From: Opitutales bacterium
GTDB lineage: Bacteria > Verrucomicrobiota > Verrucomicrobiia > Opitutales > T3Sed10-336
DNA length: 36,054 bases
Assembly (NCBI GenBank): GCA_020831535.1
Contig: JAFIGF010000230.1
Location: 1 to 36,054 of the forward strand
Direction of reading: 5' to 3'
Shown: positions 7,190 through 15,373 of the stretch, in pieces
How positions within the stretch are numbered: position 1 is the stretch's first letter
Layout of the letters: every line of letters starts with the position of its first letter
Notes under the pieces: model-generated
The model's database searches: none
What the model saw: the letters and a program-made list of their open reading frames with translations, nothing else
What the model was told of the DNA's origin: nothing
Made by a program: the position numbers and the translations under genes

Positions 7190-10100
7190 TTAAAGGTCCT
7201 CCTCGGGGATTTCCGGGGCAAGGGTGGCTGAAAGGCGTTTGAGGTCGTCAAAGCGATGTTCCACTTGCGCCTGCGCTATTTTGACGCCGGCTCCATCGTT
7301 CTTTTGCAGAAGGGCCCGGAAACGCAGTTCGTTGCGGAGGTATTGGTCCAATGGCACTTTGGGGCGAGGGGAATCCAGCACCAAGGGGGAGAGGTTTTTC
7401 TCCCTGCGGCGGGGATCGTAACGATACAAGGGCCAAGCGCCGGTTTGCATGGCGAGCTTTTGTTGCTCCAGACCATTCCGCAAATCGTATCCGTGGGCGA
7501 TGCAATGGCTGTAAGCGACAATCAGTGCAGGGCCCGGGTAGGATTCAGCTTCGCGGAAGGCATTGAGGGTATGAATGTCCTTGGCCCCGAAGGCGACGCG
7601 GGCGACATAGACTCCGCCATAGTCGATCACTTGGCGGGCGATATCCTTCTTGCCGGTGGTTTTTCCGGCGATAGTGAATTTCGCCGAGGCTCCGAAGGGA
7701 GTTGCCTTGGAACATTGTCCCCCGGTGTTACTGTAAACCTCGGTGTCCAGAATGAGGATACGCGTGCGGCCAGGTTGGCTGAGGACGTGGTCCAATCCCC
7801 CATACCCGATATCGTAAGCCCAGCCATCTCCGCCAACTGTCCAAACGGTGCGCGGAAGGAGGTTGTCGGCGATAACTTTCAGCTCTCTTGCCTCCGGGCT
7901 TTCGATCTTTTCAAGTTTGGGTAGGAGTTCGGCCAATGCCTGGCGGGCGGTGACCATTTCCTCCTCGAGGGCAGACCGATCCTCGGTCAAGGTATTGACC
8001 AACTTCTCGCCGATTTGGGGAGCAATCGTTCGCAGGAGGTGGCGGGCCCGCCCTTGCAGTTGGTCAAAGGCCAGTCGCAGGCCGTAACCGAATTCGGCGT
8101 TGTCCTCGAAAAGAGAATTGATCCAGGCCGGTCCTTTGCCGTTGGCATCGGTCGCGTAGGGGGTGGTCGGCAGATTCCCGCCGTAAATGGAAGAACAGCC
8201 GGTGGCGTTGGCGATTACCAGGCGGTCGCCGTAGAGTTGGGTGAGTAATTTCAGATAGGGGGTTTCGCCGCAACCCGCGCAGGCTCCGCTGTATTCGAAA
8301 AGCGGCTCCAGAAACTGGCTGCCTTTGATGTCGTTGGATACAGTGGCACGGTCGGGGTTGGGCAGGTTGAGGAAAAAGTCGTAGTTTTCCTTTTCCGCCT
8401 TCATAAGAGGCTCCTGAGGTTCCATGTTGATCGCTTTATATTTGGGTGCCGACTTGTTTTTGGCCGGGCAAACTTGCACACATAGGGTACAACCGGTGCA
8501 ATCCTCGGGGGCGACTTGCAAGGTGTAGAGGTAGCCTTCGTGGTCGCGACTGCGGAATTTGATCGATTTGAAGCTTTCCGGGGCCCCGGCAAGTTCGTCC
8601 TCCTTATAAAACTTTGGCCGAATGGCCGCGTGAGGACAGACCAGTGCACACTTGTTGCACTGGATGCAAACCTCGGGGTCCCAGACGGGGATTTCCACGG
8701 CGAGGTCACGTTTTTCGTATCGGGTGGTGCCGGTGGGCCAGGTGCCGTCGACTGGAAAGGCGCTGACCGGGAGGCGGTCGCCAAAACCATCGTTAATCGT
8801 TTTGGTTACCCGTTGAACAAAATCGGGCGCTTCATCGAAGGGGCTGGTCGTCGGTTTTTCCTCCCTGGCATTGCCGGGATCGACTTTTTTCACCGCGGCA
8901 ATGGCGGCGTCAACAGCGGCATGGTTGCGCTTGACGATTTCCGGTCCTTTGCGGCCGTAGGTTTTGCTGATGGCATTTTTGATGGCGGTAATCGCCTGTT
9001 CTTGCGGGATGACTCCGGTAAGATGGAAGAAGCCCACCTGCATAATGGTATTGATGCGACCGCCCATACCCGTGGCTTTGGCGACGTTGTAGGCGTCGAT
9101 GGTGTAAACCTGGACCTCCTTCTCGCAAATAACTTTTTGCAGGCGTGCCGGGAGGCGGTCCCAGACTTGCCCTGCGGGGCAGGAGGCGTTGATGAGAAGA
9201 GTGGAGCCGGGAGCGAGGTATTCCTCCACCGGTTGGCGTTGCAAGAGATTGAATTGGTGGCAGCCAACAAAATCCGCCTGCCGGATGAGGTAGGGTGCTT
9301 TGATGGGATGAGGGCCGAACCGCAAATGCGAGACGGTCACCGCGCCCGACTTTTTAGAGTCATAGACGAAATACCCCTGGGCGTGATTGTCCGTTTCCTC
9401 GCCGATGATTTTGATGGAGTTTTTGTTGGCTCCGACCGTTCCGTCCGAGCCCAGTCCGAAGAAGACGGCCGAGAAGGTGTCGTCCTCGGTGATATCCACG
9501 GTCTCATCGTAGGGGATGGATCGTTTGGTCACATCGTCCTCAATGCCCACGGTGAAATGCCGGACCAGTTGGTCCTTGGCCGAGGCTTCCATCACTCCGG
9601 CCACCATGGCGGGGGTGAATTCCTTGGAGGATAAACCATAGATTCCACCGTGCAGGGCCACTTCCCGGCGTTTGGTGGGAGCTTGCATCAAAGCGCCCGC
9701 CACGTCGGTAAAAAGAGGTTCCCCCACTGATCCCGGTTCCTTGGTGCGATCCAGGACGATCAGTTTGCGGACCGACTTGGGCAGTAGTTCCACAAACGCC
9801 TCGGTGGCAAAGGGGCGGTACACCCGGACATTGATGACCCCTGCTTTACCGCCATTGCGGTTTTTCCAGTCCACCGTCTCGGCGATCGTTTCCGCGCCGG
9901 ATCCCATGGCCACATAGACCTCCTCGGCCTCGGGATGACCACTGTACTCGAACAGGCGGTAGGCGCGACCGGTCAGTTCGGCAAATTTATCCATGGTCTC
10001 CTGTAAAATCTCCGGCGCCCGGTCATAAAACGGATTGGCGGCTTCCCGGGCCTGAAAAAACACATCCGGGTTCTGGGCGGTGCCACGAAGAGCGGGGCGC

Positions 10101-10750
10101 TCGGGGGAGAGGCCGTGCCGCCGAAACTCCGCGGCCTCTGCGGTTGGCCAGAGGTTTTTCAGAACCTCGTCGCTCAGTAGAGAGATTTTATTGACCTCGT
10201 GCGAGGTGCGAAAACCGTCAAAAAAGAGGATCAGGGGTACCAGAGCCCGCAAGGTGGCGGCGTGGGTGATGGCCGCCATATCCTGAGCTTCCTGGACATT
10301 GCGGGACGCCACCATACCCATTCCGGTGGCGCGACAGGCCATGACATCCGAATGGTCGCCGAAAATGGAAAGAGCATGGGTGGCCAGAGTGCGGGCGGTG
10401 ACATGCAGGACAAAGGGCGTCAGTTCGCCGGCAATTTTATACAAGTTGGGAATCATCAAAAGGAGTCCCTGGGAAGCGGTGAAGGAGGTTGTCAGGGTGC
10501 CTCCCTGAAGTAAGCCGTGGAGGGTGCCGGCGACGCCCGCTTCGGATTGCATTTGGACGACGGAAGGCACTTCGCCGAAAACATTCTTTTTTCCACCGGC
10601 GGACCATTCGTCGCAAAATTCAGCCATTGGGGAGGATGGTGTGATGGGATAAATGGCAAAGATTTCATTGAGCCGATAAGCCACCGAAGCGACGGCTTCA
10701 TTGGCATCCAAAGTTGCTTTCTCGGCAGGAGGGAGAGGGATTGTAACCAT
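7190..10750 (-). CDS. nifJ: pyruvate:ferredoxin (flavodoxin) oxidoreductase, single-chain
   Basis: A 1,186-aa homodimer-type enzyme of full length. It oxidises pyruvate with CoA to acetyl-CoA and CO2 and passes electrons to ferredoxin or flavodoxin. The N-terminal pyruvate-binding domain has YPITPSSPMAE near residue 30. The two [4Fe-4S] clusters of the ferredoxin-like domain are near residues 690 (CIQCNKCALVCPHAA) and 750 (CTGCTLCVQVCPAKN). The C-terminal thiamine diphosphate domain has CAGCGETPY near 820, and GDGWAYDIGYGG and TEVYSNTGGQCSKATP near 960-1015. The frame continues upstream to 10870, but the extra 40 residues are low in conservation; MVTIPLPPAEKATLDANEAV at 10750 is the normal start. 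It is divergent from the gene at 10926, and the 175-bp gap must hold both promoters. The presence of nifJ suggests anaerobic or fermentative metabolism. Confidence 0.95.
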   Translation of the reverse strand: MVTIPLPPAEKATLDANEAVASVAYRLNEIFAIYPITPSSPMAEFCDEWSAGGKKNVFGEVPSVVQMQSEAGVAGTLHGLLQGGTLTTSFTASQGLLLMIPNLYKIAGELTPFVLHVTARTLATHALSIFGDHSDVMACRATGMGMVASRNVQEAQDMAAITHAATLRALVPLILFFDGFRTSHEVNKISLLSDEVLKNLWPTAEAAEFRRHGLSPERPALRGTAQNPDVFFQAREAANPFYDRAPEILQETMDKFAELTGRAYRLFEYSGHPEAEEVYVAMGSGAETIAETVDWKNRNGGKAGVINVRVYRPFATEAFVELLPKSVRKLIVLDRTKEPGSVGEPLFTDVAGALMQAPTKRREVALHGGIYGLSSKEFTPAMVAGVMEASAKDQLVRHFTVGIEDDVTKRSIPYDETVDITEDDTFSAVFFGLGSDGTVGANKNSIKIIGEETDNHAQGYFVYDSKKSGAVTVSHLRFGPHPIKAPYLIRQADFVGCHQFNLLQRQPVEEYLAPGSTLLINASCPAGQVWDRLPARLQKVICEKEVQVYTIDAYNVAKATGMGGRINTIMQVGFFHLTGVIPQEQAITAIKNAISKTYGRKGPEIVKRNHAAVDAAIAAVKKVDPGNAREEKPTTSPFDEAPDFVQRVTKTINDGFGDRLPVSAFPVDGTWPTGTTRYEKRDLAVEIPVWDPEVCIQCNKCALVCPHAAIRPKFYKEDELAGAPESFKSIKFRSRDHEGYLYTLQVAPEDCTGCTLCVQVCPAKNKSAPKYKAINMEPQEPLMKAEKENYDFFLNLPNPDRATVSNDIKGSQFLEPLFEYSGACAGCGETPYLKLLTQLYGDRLVIANATGCSSIYGGNLPTTPYATDANGKGPAWINSLFEDNAEFGYGLRLAFDQLQGRARHLLRTIAPQIGEKLVNTLTEDRSALEEEMVTARQALAELLPKLEKIESPEARELKVIADNLLPRTVWTVGGDGWAYDIGYGGLDHVLSQPGRTRILILDTEVYSNTGGQCSKATPFGASAKFTIAGKTTGKKDIARQVIDYGGVYVARVAFGAKDIHTLNAFREAESYPGPALIVAYSHCIAHGYDLRNGLEQQKLAMQTGAWPLYRYDPRRREKNLSPLVLDSPRPKVPLDQYLRNELRFRALLQKNDGAGVKIAQAQVEHRFDDLKRLSATLAPEIPEEDL

Positions 10751-10925
10751 AGAAAATTCGTTGGAGTTAGGCGCGTGGAGACGCTTTTGTATAATGCCAT
10801 GGTTGGGCTTTTGCGGCTTGTTCTCTATTGTGGATTGATGCGCAGATCTTGCGGGGGTGAGTTCATTCAAGGAATCGGTTTTTTTTGCGTGCTGTTGTGG
10901 TGGATATTGGTTGAAATGGCTTTTT

Positions 10926-11762
10926 ATGGATAAAAAGAAACCAGAGTATTTTTCGATTTCTGATAAGGCCTTTGACTTTGAAGTGCCTTATCGGGAGAAC
11001 CTGCAGCGCATCGGTGAAGCCGGGTTTACCCATATACACCTTTCGCATGGTTGGACCCGTTCGGAAGCTTTGACCGAAGAGGCATGCCAACGATTGGAGG
11101 AAGACTTGCACGCGACTGGGATTCAGGTGTTGGATGTGCACGGGTGCCATCCGAAAAATACGAATACCTGGTCTTCGGCCAAAGAGGCCCGGGAGAACGC
11201 CATCCGACTTTTGCGTCATCGTCTTCAGGTCACCAAGAGGCTTGGCGGCGATGCCATGGTATATCATGTTCCCTGGAATGTGGAGATGAGTGCTCACATT
11301 GTTGATCTTTTCATTGAAGGGCTGAAGCAGGTTGAGGAGGACGCGCGGGAGTTGGGGCTAAGCATTGCCCTGGAAAATCATTATCGTGGAGAAAGTGATC
11401 GCCAGGCGCTGGAGGCAGCTTTTGCTACGTTTGATGAGAGCTACATCGGTTTCACCTTTGATCCCGGACATGCCTTGATCTCCGGAAATACCGAGTGGAT
11501 TCTATCGCATTGTGCCCCGCGATTACAGATTTTGCATCTCAACGACAATGATACCCGAAAGGATTTGCACTGGAATCCCTACGAGGAAGCGGGACAGGCC
11601 GACTGGTCGGCCATTGAGGATTTTGTCAGGAAATCCCACTACCGGAAGCCGATTCAACTGGAGGTGCAGTGGCGTCAGGATCTACACCCTACCCATGAAG
11701 CGTTTCTTCGGTCCGCCAGGGCGTCGGCGGGTCGTTTTGCTTCGGCGGTCAGAGGATTATGA
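10926..11762 (+). CDS. sugar phosphate isomerase/epimerase-like TIM barrel
   Basis: A 278-aa soluble protein of the xylose isomerase-like TIM-barrel (AP endonuclease 2) superfamily. The expected metal ligands appear in order on successive strands: Glu in SIALEN, Asp and His in FDPGHALI, His and Asp in LHLNDND, and Glu in IQLEVQW. Members isomerise or epimerise sugars or inositol-related compounds, or act as hydroxypyruvate isomerases; the substrate cannot be assigned from this context. The GTG at 10857 would add 23 residues rich in Phe, Cys and Trp that look unlike the family, so the ATG at 10926 is preferred. It is divergently placed from nifJ. A TATAAT sequence at 10790-10795 on this strand could be its -10 box, but no good -35 is seen. 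Confidence 0.8.
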   Translation: MDKKKPEYFSISDKAFDFEVPYRENLQRIGEAGFTHIHLSHGWTRSEALTEEACQRLEEDLHATGIQVLDVHGCHPKNTNTWSSAKEARENAIRLLRHRLQVTKRLGGDAMVYHVPWNVEMSAHIVDLFIEGLKQVEEDARELGLSIALENHYRGESDRQALEAAFATFDESYIGFTFDPGHALISGNTEWILSHCAPRLQILHLNDNDTRKDLHWNPYEEAGQADWSAIEDFVRKSHYRKPIQLEVQWRQDLHPTHEAFLRSARASAGRFASAVRGL

Positions 11763-11775
11763 TGAGAAGTATCCC

Positions 11776-11803
11776 TTGACAGAAGAAAAAAACTTACTAA
11801 AAT
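11776..11803 (+). promoter_or_regulatory. predicted sigma-70 promoter, possibly leaderless
   Basis: A perfect TTGACA (11776-11781) and TAAAAT (11798-11803) are separated by 16 bp. The expected transcription start, about 7 nt past the -10 box, falls on or next to the ATG at 11811, so the mRNA may have no leader. There is no Shine-Dalgarno sequence before this ATG. Confidence 0.55.
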
Positions 11804-11810
11804 TTAACAT

Positions 11811-12308
11811 ATGAACATTCCAGCCGACCTGCTTCACCAAGTAGAAAAAGTTTTATTATATCCAGAAACTGAATTGCAATGGGTTTTCATTGGAGGAGGA
11901 GGCATCGTAGTTCTTCTCCTCATTGGAAAGTGGTTTTCCACTTTACTTGATTACCGGAAAGGGTTTCCCAAGCTAGTACTCGCGCTTTTCCTTCTCGTCG
12001 CGGCAGGGATTTTGGGGATGGCTGCAGGAGTGGCTTACTTGGAGCCTTTGTTGAACCAATCTTGGTGGACGATAGGGTCAGAAATAGCTGGCTTCGTTTT
12101 GGCGCAAGCGGTTTTGGCGTGGCCGTTGAGCAAACTCTTGCTGGGATCGGATGGATTTAAGGTGTTTTTCTTTTCCCTCGGTGTTTTTCTAGTCAGCTGG
12201 GGTGGAGTTTTTCTGGTCGCCCAAGCCCTTCAAACGGGTTCCGATACAGGTTCTCGTATGGAAGAAATTCAGGAGCGCCAGCGCATGCGCTCCGGTGAGG
12301 ATCTCTGA
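11811..12308 (+). CDS. small integral membrane protein, unknown function
   Basis: A 165-aa protein I do not recognise. It has four likely membrane spans: about residues 24-41 (WVFIGGGGIVVLLLIGKW), 51-73 (PKLVLALFLLVAAGILGMAAGVA), 88-105 and 118-138 (GFKVFFFSLGVFLVSWGGVFLVAQ). A short charged C-terminal tail ends in MEEIQERQRMRSGEDL and is probably cytoplasmic. No conserved polar residues suggest a transporter or enzyme. It stands alone, with its own promoter 5' and 187 bp before the next gene. It is a credible real gene because of the clear promoter, ATG and uniform hydrophobic pattern. Confidence 0.7.
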   Translation: MNIPADLLHQVEKVLLYPETELQWVFIGGGGIVVLLLIGKWFSTLLDYRKGFPKLVLALFLLVAAGILGMAAGVAYLEPLLNQSWWTIGSEIAGFVLAQAVLAWPLSKLLLGSDGFKVFFFSLGVFLVSWGGVFLVAQALQTGSDTGSRMEEIQERQRMRSGEDL

Positions 12309-12495
12309 CTTATGGGGGGGGCGGAGGGCCTCGCTTGTTTTCCTCGCTGCAGTGGTCTCGCCCATCTCGATGGCCTAAAATAGGTTAGAACTTAGAACGA
12401 CTCATGGTTCTTCCGTATTGCCATTTTGGCGATCAATTTTATGGTTTCGGAATCAATTGGAATTTTCCTTTGAGCCCATTCTCTACAGTTGACCT

Positions 12496-13391
12496 ATGCG
12501 CGCATTTTTGACGGCCAATTTTCTCCTTTGTCTCGCCTTTGTTTTTCTCTGGAATTCGGGTTATATCGCGGCGAAATACGTTCTGCCCATGGCGGCTCCG
12601 CTAACTCTGCTGGCCTGGCGGTATTGGGCCCTGGCCTTGATTCTTGGGGGGTACTTGATGGTCACTGGTAAGCTTCGTTGGCCGGGAGGCAAGCGGGCGG
12701 GGGAGGCTATGGTGATTGGTGTGTTCGCGCACGGCACGTGGCTGGGTTGTGTTCTTTATGCGTTGGAGGAAGGGGTCCCGGCAGGGATTATTGCTCTGGT
12801 GGTGGCCTTGCAACCCCTTTTGACGGGGATTCTTTCCAGCCGTTTCGTGGGGGAGCGCCCTTCGGTTTTAAATTGGACAGGTCTGGTGCTTGGGTTTATC
12901 GGGGTCGGAGTTGCGGTGGGGAGTCGGACGACCTTTAGTGGGGAAGTACCTTGCTCGGGCACTTGCTTCCTTTCGGTTCGGTATTGGCCATAACGGTGGC
13001 GAGTCTGATGCAGCGGAAGCTGGCTCTCCAACGAGAGCATGCAGATCTTCCGCTGGACCAGGCTTTGTTTTACCAGAGTCTGGGAACGGCGGTGGTGGTG
13101 ACGGTGCCGGCGATACTCTTTGAAGGTTTGGCAACAGAGGTCAACGCCGCCTTTTTCGGGGGGATGGCTTGGCTCGTCTTGGCGGTCTCCCTTGGTTCCT
13201 ATGCTCTGATGTGGCTTTTGGTAAGACGTCTCGACGCGACCCGGGTCGCCAGTCTGTTTTATCTGGGACCGCCGACCACCATGCTCATGGCGTGGATAGC
13301 CTTCGGCGATCGGGTCATCCTTACCGACTGGCTTGGCCTTATAATCGTGGCCGTCGGAATTGGTCTGACGCAAAAGGCCAAAACAGGCTAG
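12496..13391 (+). pseudogene. DMT-family (EamA) transporter interrupted by one frameshift
   Basis: Two overlapping frames together give one drug/metabolite transporter of about 299 aa, the normal size, with ten membrane spans in two EamA halves. The first half (12496 to about 12950) has FLWNSGYIAAKYVLPMAAP, LLAWRYWALALIL and PAGIIALVVALQPLLTGIL. The second half continues one frame over from about 12951 with LLPFGSVLAITVASLMQRKLAL and ends in WIAFGDRVILTDWLGLIIVAVGIGL. The switch must occur at about 12940-12955. The joined length is 896 bases, consistent with one missing base. No slippery heptamer is seen there, so this is a recent disabling mutation or a sequencing error. EamA proteins export metabolites or amino acids; the substrate is unknown. 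Preceded by 187 bp without a recognisable feature. Confidence 0.8.
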
Positions 13392-13551
13392 ATAGAGTGA
13401 CTGATTTGTCTGCTTGCATTGCCTGATTGCTCCGGGGTCGCTTAGATATTTCTTTTCGAAATGGGTTTTAACCTAAGTTCCGCAGTTTAAGAACTTGATC
13501 CAGCATTAGATTTAATATGCCTGCAATCTGCCGTGTTAGTTAGGTAGATTG

Positions 13552-13583
13552 TTGACAAAATAATCAAAATAATCAAAATAGAC
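13552..13583 (+). promoter_or_regulatory. toxin-antitoxin promoter with three 9-bp direct repeats
   Basis: TTGACA at 13552-13557 is followed by three 9-bp repeats: AAAATAATC (13557-13565), AAAATAATC (13566-13574) and AAAATAGAC (13575-13583), ending just before the ATG at 13587. The -10 box would lie at about 13575-13580, inside the third repeat, placing the start of transcription at the ATG. Phd/YefM antitoxins repress their own promoters, so the repeats are a candidate operator. This is inference from position. Confidence 0.5.
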
Positions 13584-13586
13584 AAT

Positions 13587-13958
13587 ATGGCAAAAAAATA
13601 CCCTACTTCTTCTCCTTCTTCGATGAAAGTCGAGGAGCTTCCTCCGGTCACGGCTACGGCGCTCAAAAATTCGGCGGCGGATGTTCTGGATCAGGTAGTT
13701 GCCCATGGGGCGATTACGATTACCCGGCACGACAAACCACGGGCGGTTATGCTTTCCATTGAGGAATATGAGCGGCTGACCGCCGGAGAGGAGGGCGACT
13801 GGCTGGCCGAGATGCACAAGGAGTACCAAGGCATGTTGGAAAAGATGCAGGAGCCTGCGCAGAAGGAGGCGGCTAAGCGGCTTTTTGCGGCCACTCCGGA
13901 GGAACTTGGTGAAGCGGCGGTTCGGGGTGCTCAACGGAAAAACAATTACAAGACATGA
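13587..13958 (+). CDS. type II antitoxin, Phd/YefM family
   Basis: A 123-aa protein with the Phd/YefM fold: PVTATALKNSAADVLDQV, then ITITRHDKPRAVMLSIEEYERL at about residues 20-66. This is the DNA-binding and dimerisation part. The remaining 55 residues are charged and helical (EMHKEYQGMLEKMQEPAQKE) and would be the toxin-binding tail; they make it longer than typical 80-90-aa members. Its stop overlaps the start of the next gene (ATGA at 13955-13958), the classic coupling of antitoxin and toxin. It probably represses its own promoter through the 9-bp repeats upstream. The partner is a zeta-type kinase rather than the RelE or Doc toxins usually paired with Phd/YefM, so the pairing is unusual. 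Confidence 0.85.
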   Translation: MAKKYPTSSPSSMKVEELPPVTATALKNSAADVLDQVVAHGAITITRHDKPRAVMLSIEEYERLTAGEEGDWLAEMHKEYQGMLEKMQEPAQKEAAKRLFAATPEELGEAAVRGAQRKNNYKT

Positions 13959-14611
13959 ATTCCATCTCGACCATCACCGTTCTAGCGGGCGTAAATGGAG
14001 CAGGAAAAAGTAGCATTGCGGGGGAATTCGCCGAAATGGAGACCGACTTCTACTACAACCCTGATACTATTGCCCGCAAAATCCTCGCTCTGCATCCGGC
14101 TATCACCCCCGCCTTGGCGAATGGGCATGCCTGGCAAATCGGAAAGTCGCTTCTCGAAAAGGCGATTGAGGAAGGGAAGGATTACCGTTTTGAAACCACT
14201 CTCGGAGGTCGAACCATTCCCCGGTTATTGCTGGATGCCGCCCGTTGCGGGCATCGCCTGAATCTCTGGTTCTGTGGACTGGAAAGCCCCGATTTGCACC
14301 TCCGCCGGGTTCGGGCCCGGGTCGCGGGTGGTGGCCACGACATTCCCGAAGAAAAAATCCGCGAGCGTTGGGACGGCAGCCGCCGCAACCTGATCCGCCT
14401 GCTACCGGTCATCCATCATCTGCGGGTTTATGACAACTCCGCAGAAGCGGACCCCGCCCAAGGCAAGGCACCAAAGCCGGTGCTTCTGCTCGAAATGAAG
14501 AACCGCAAAATCACCGCCCCCGCCGACCTCTCCGGTGCGCCGGAATGGGCTCAGGCGATCATTGCGGCGGCGATTAAGGTGCATACGCTGGGGATGGACG
14601 GGATGGACTAG
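13955..14611 (+). CDS. zeta-type toxin (P-loop kinase)
   Basis: A 218-aa protein of the zeta toxin/AAA kinase family. Near the N terminus is a Walker A loop (AGVNGAGKSS, Lys at about residue 18), then FYYNPDTIARKI, which matches the substrate-binding Asp region, FETTLGGR at about residue 75, and an Arg-rich LHLRRVRARVAGGGHDIPEEKIRERW segment that would form the lid. Known zeta toxins phosphorylate UDP-N-acetylglucosamine and block cell-wall synthesis; other members have other targets. It overlaps the antitoxin gene by 4 bp. Its last residues (GMDGMD) and its TAG stop lie inside a short tandem repeat of ATGGAC units, so the C-terminus is made by the repeat and is probably variable between strains. 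The family call is secure; toxicity is inferred from the arrangement. Confidence 0.85.
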   Translation: MNSISTITVLAGVNGAGKSSIAGEFAEMETDFYYNPDTIARKILALHPAITPALANGHAWQIGKSLLEKAIEEGKDYRFETTLGGRTIPRLLLDAARCGHRLNLWFCGLESPDLHLRRVRARVAGGGHDIPEEKIRERWDGSRRNLIRLLPVIHHLRVYDNSAEADPAQGKAPKPVLLLEMKNRKITAPADLSGAPEWAQAIIAAAIKVHTLGMDGMD

Positions 14612-14657
14612 ATGGACGGGGGATGGACTAGATGGACAGGGGATGGGCTTTATGGAC
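14591..14657. repeat. ATGGAC short tandem repeat across two gene ends
   Basis: About seven units of 9-11 bp, each of the form NNN-ATGGAC (GGGATGGAC, GGGATGGAC, TAGATGGAC, and so on to TTTATGGAC). The tract begins in the last codons of the zeta-type toxin gene, supplies its stop codon, fills the convergent gap and reaches the last two codons of the four-helix-bundle gene. One unit reads ATGGGC. Confidence 0.85.
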
Positions 14658-15282
14658 GGCGGCGGCGAGTGGTGCGGGTGCGGTAGAGGCGTTCGGTGAA
14701 GCCGCCTTGGGTTTCGAAGTCTTTGGCGAGGCGGGCGATTTGGCGGTCCAGTAGGGAGCAGGCCACACCGGTCAGGACATGGGCCGCATTGGCGGCAATC
14801 TCCTCATATCCCGGTCCATTCTGTCCATCTTGTCCGTCTTTTCCACGGTGCACCTCGACTGCCCAGTGGGCGATCTCGTCGACATTTCGGCAGCGGCGGT
14901 GCACCAGGCTCTGGCGGCGGGGGTCGTCGTCGGCCCAGAGCGGGAGTTTGCGCTGGCGGAGGAAGTCCTCGTAGTCGAGGCGGAGTTCTTCGAGGCTGGC
15001 GCGTGCGACATTGGTGAGCTTGAGTTCCGTCTTCTTGGAGGTGCCGCTGGCCTGACTGCCTTCGGCAATGTTTTGGACACCACTGCGGGCTGCCTGTACC
15101 ATCTGGTCGTGAGTGCGGCTGAATTTGCTGACAAACTTTTGGCAGAAGCGGACGGTAAGATCGAAGGTCAGCTGGGCAACCTGAAAACTTTTCAGTTTGC
15201 GGTAGCCGCCGTGGGATGGCAGTAGTGGCTCGGAGGATTCTTCCACCAGCCAGTTGAGCTCCTCTGATGGTTCATATTTCAC
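14650..15282 (-). CDS. four helix bundle (suffix domain) protein
   Basis: A 210-aa protein related to the four-helix-bundle family (also known from 23S rRNA intervening-sequence proteins), in the form carrying the 'suffix' domain. The recognisable core is FQVAQLTFDLTVRFCQKFV, then ARSGVQNIAEGSQASGTSKK, ELKLTNVARASLEELRLDYEDFL at about residues 30-105, then the RQRKLPLW and RRCRNVDEIAHWAVEVH region. A Gly/Asp/Gln tract follows (GKDGQDGQNGPG) that is coded by ATGGAC-like repeat units and splits the suffix domain. The end is Arg-rich. These proteins have no known enzymatic function. It is convergent with the toxin gene; their stop codons are 39 bp apart, joined by the tandem repeat. A 91-bp gap separates it from the gene ending at 15374. 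Confidence 0.8.
   Translation of the reverse strand: MKYEPSEELNWLVEESSEPLLPSHGGYRKLKSFQVAQLTFDLTVRFCQKFVSKFSRTHDQMVQAARSGVQNIAEGSQASGTSKKTELKLTNVARASLEELRLDYEDFLRQRKLPLWADDDPRRQSLVHRRCRNVDEIAHWAVEVHRGKDGQDGQNGPGYEEIAANAAHVLTGVACSLLDRQIARLAKDFETQGGFTERLYRTRTTRRRRP
14812..14839 (-). repeat. ATGGAC-type repeat inside a coding region
   Basis: On the - strand this reads as three 9-bp units (GACGGACAA, GATGGACAG, AATGGAC) in frame with the four-helix-bundle gene, and codes the GKDGQDGQNG tract. It is the same unit as the tract at 14591-14657 but in the opposite orientation. Confidence 0.75.
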
Positions 15283-15373
15283 GCGGCAAAGAGTTGTTTT
15301 TCAGCGGTTTGATTGGTCCTTTGATGACCATCAAAAGTATGACCCAATGCCCAGAAGTCGAGGAGGAAAACGG

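Noticed and set aside
8516..9634. Long open frame on the + strand opposite nifJ
   Set aside because: It mirrors the codon pattern of nifJ, shows no recognisable motif and lies entirely inside a certain gene.
12489..12494. TTGACC before the DMT transporter start as a -35 box
   Set aside because: It touches the start codon region, so transcription would begin inside the gene.
13557..14657. Short tandem repeats as a CRISPR array
   Set aside because: Units are 9-11 bp with no spacers, and no cas genes are present.
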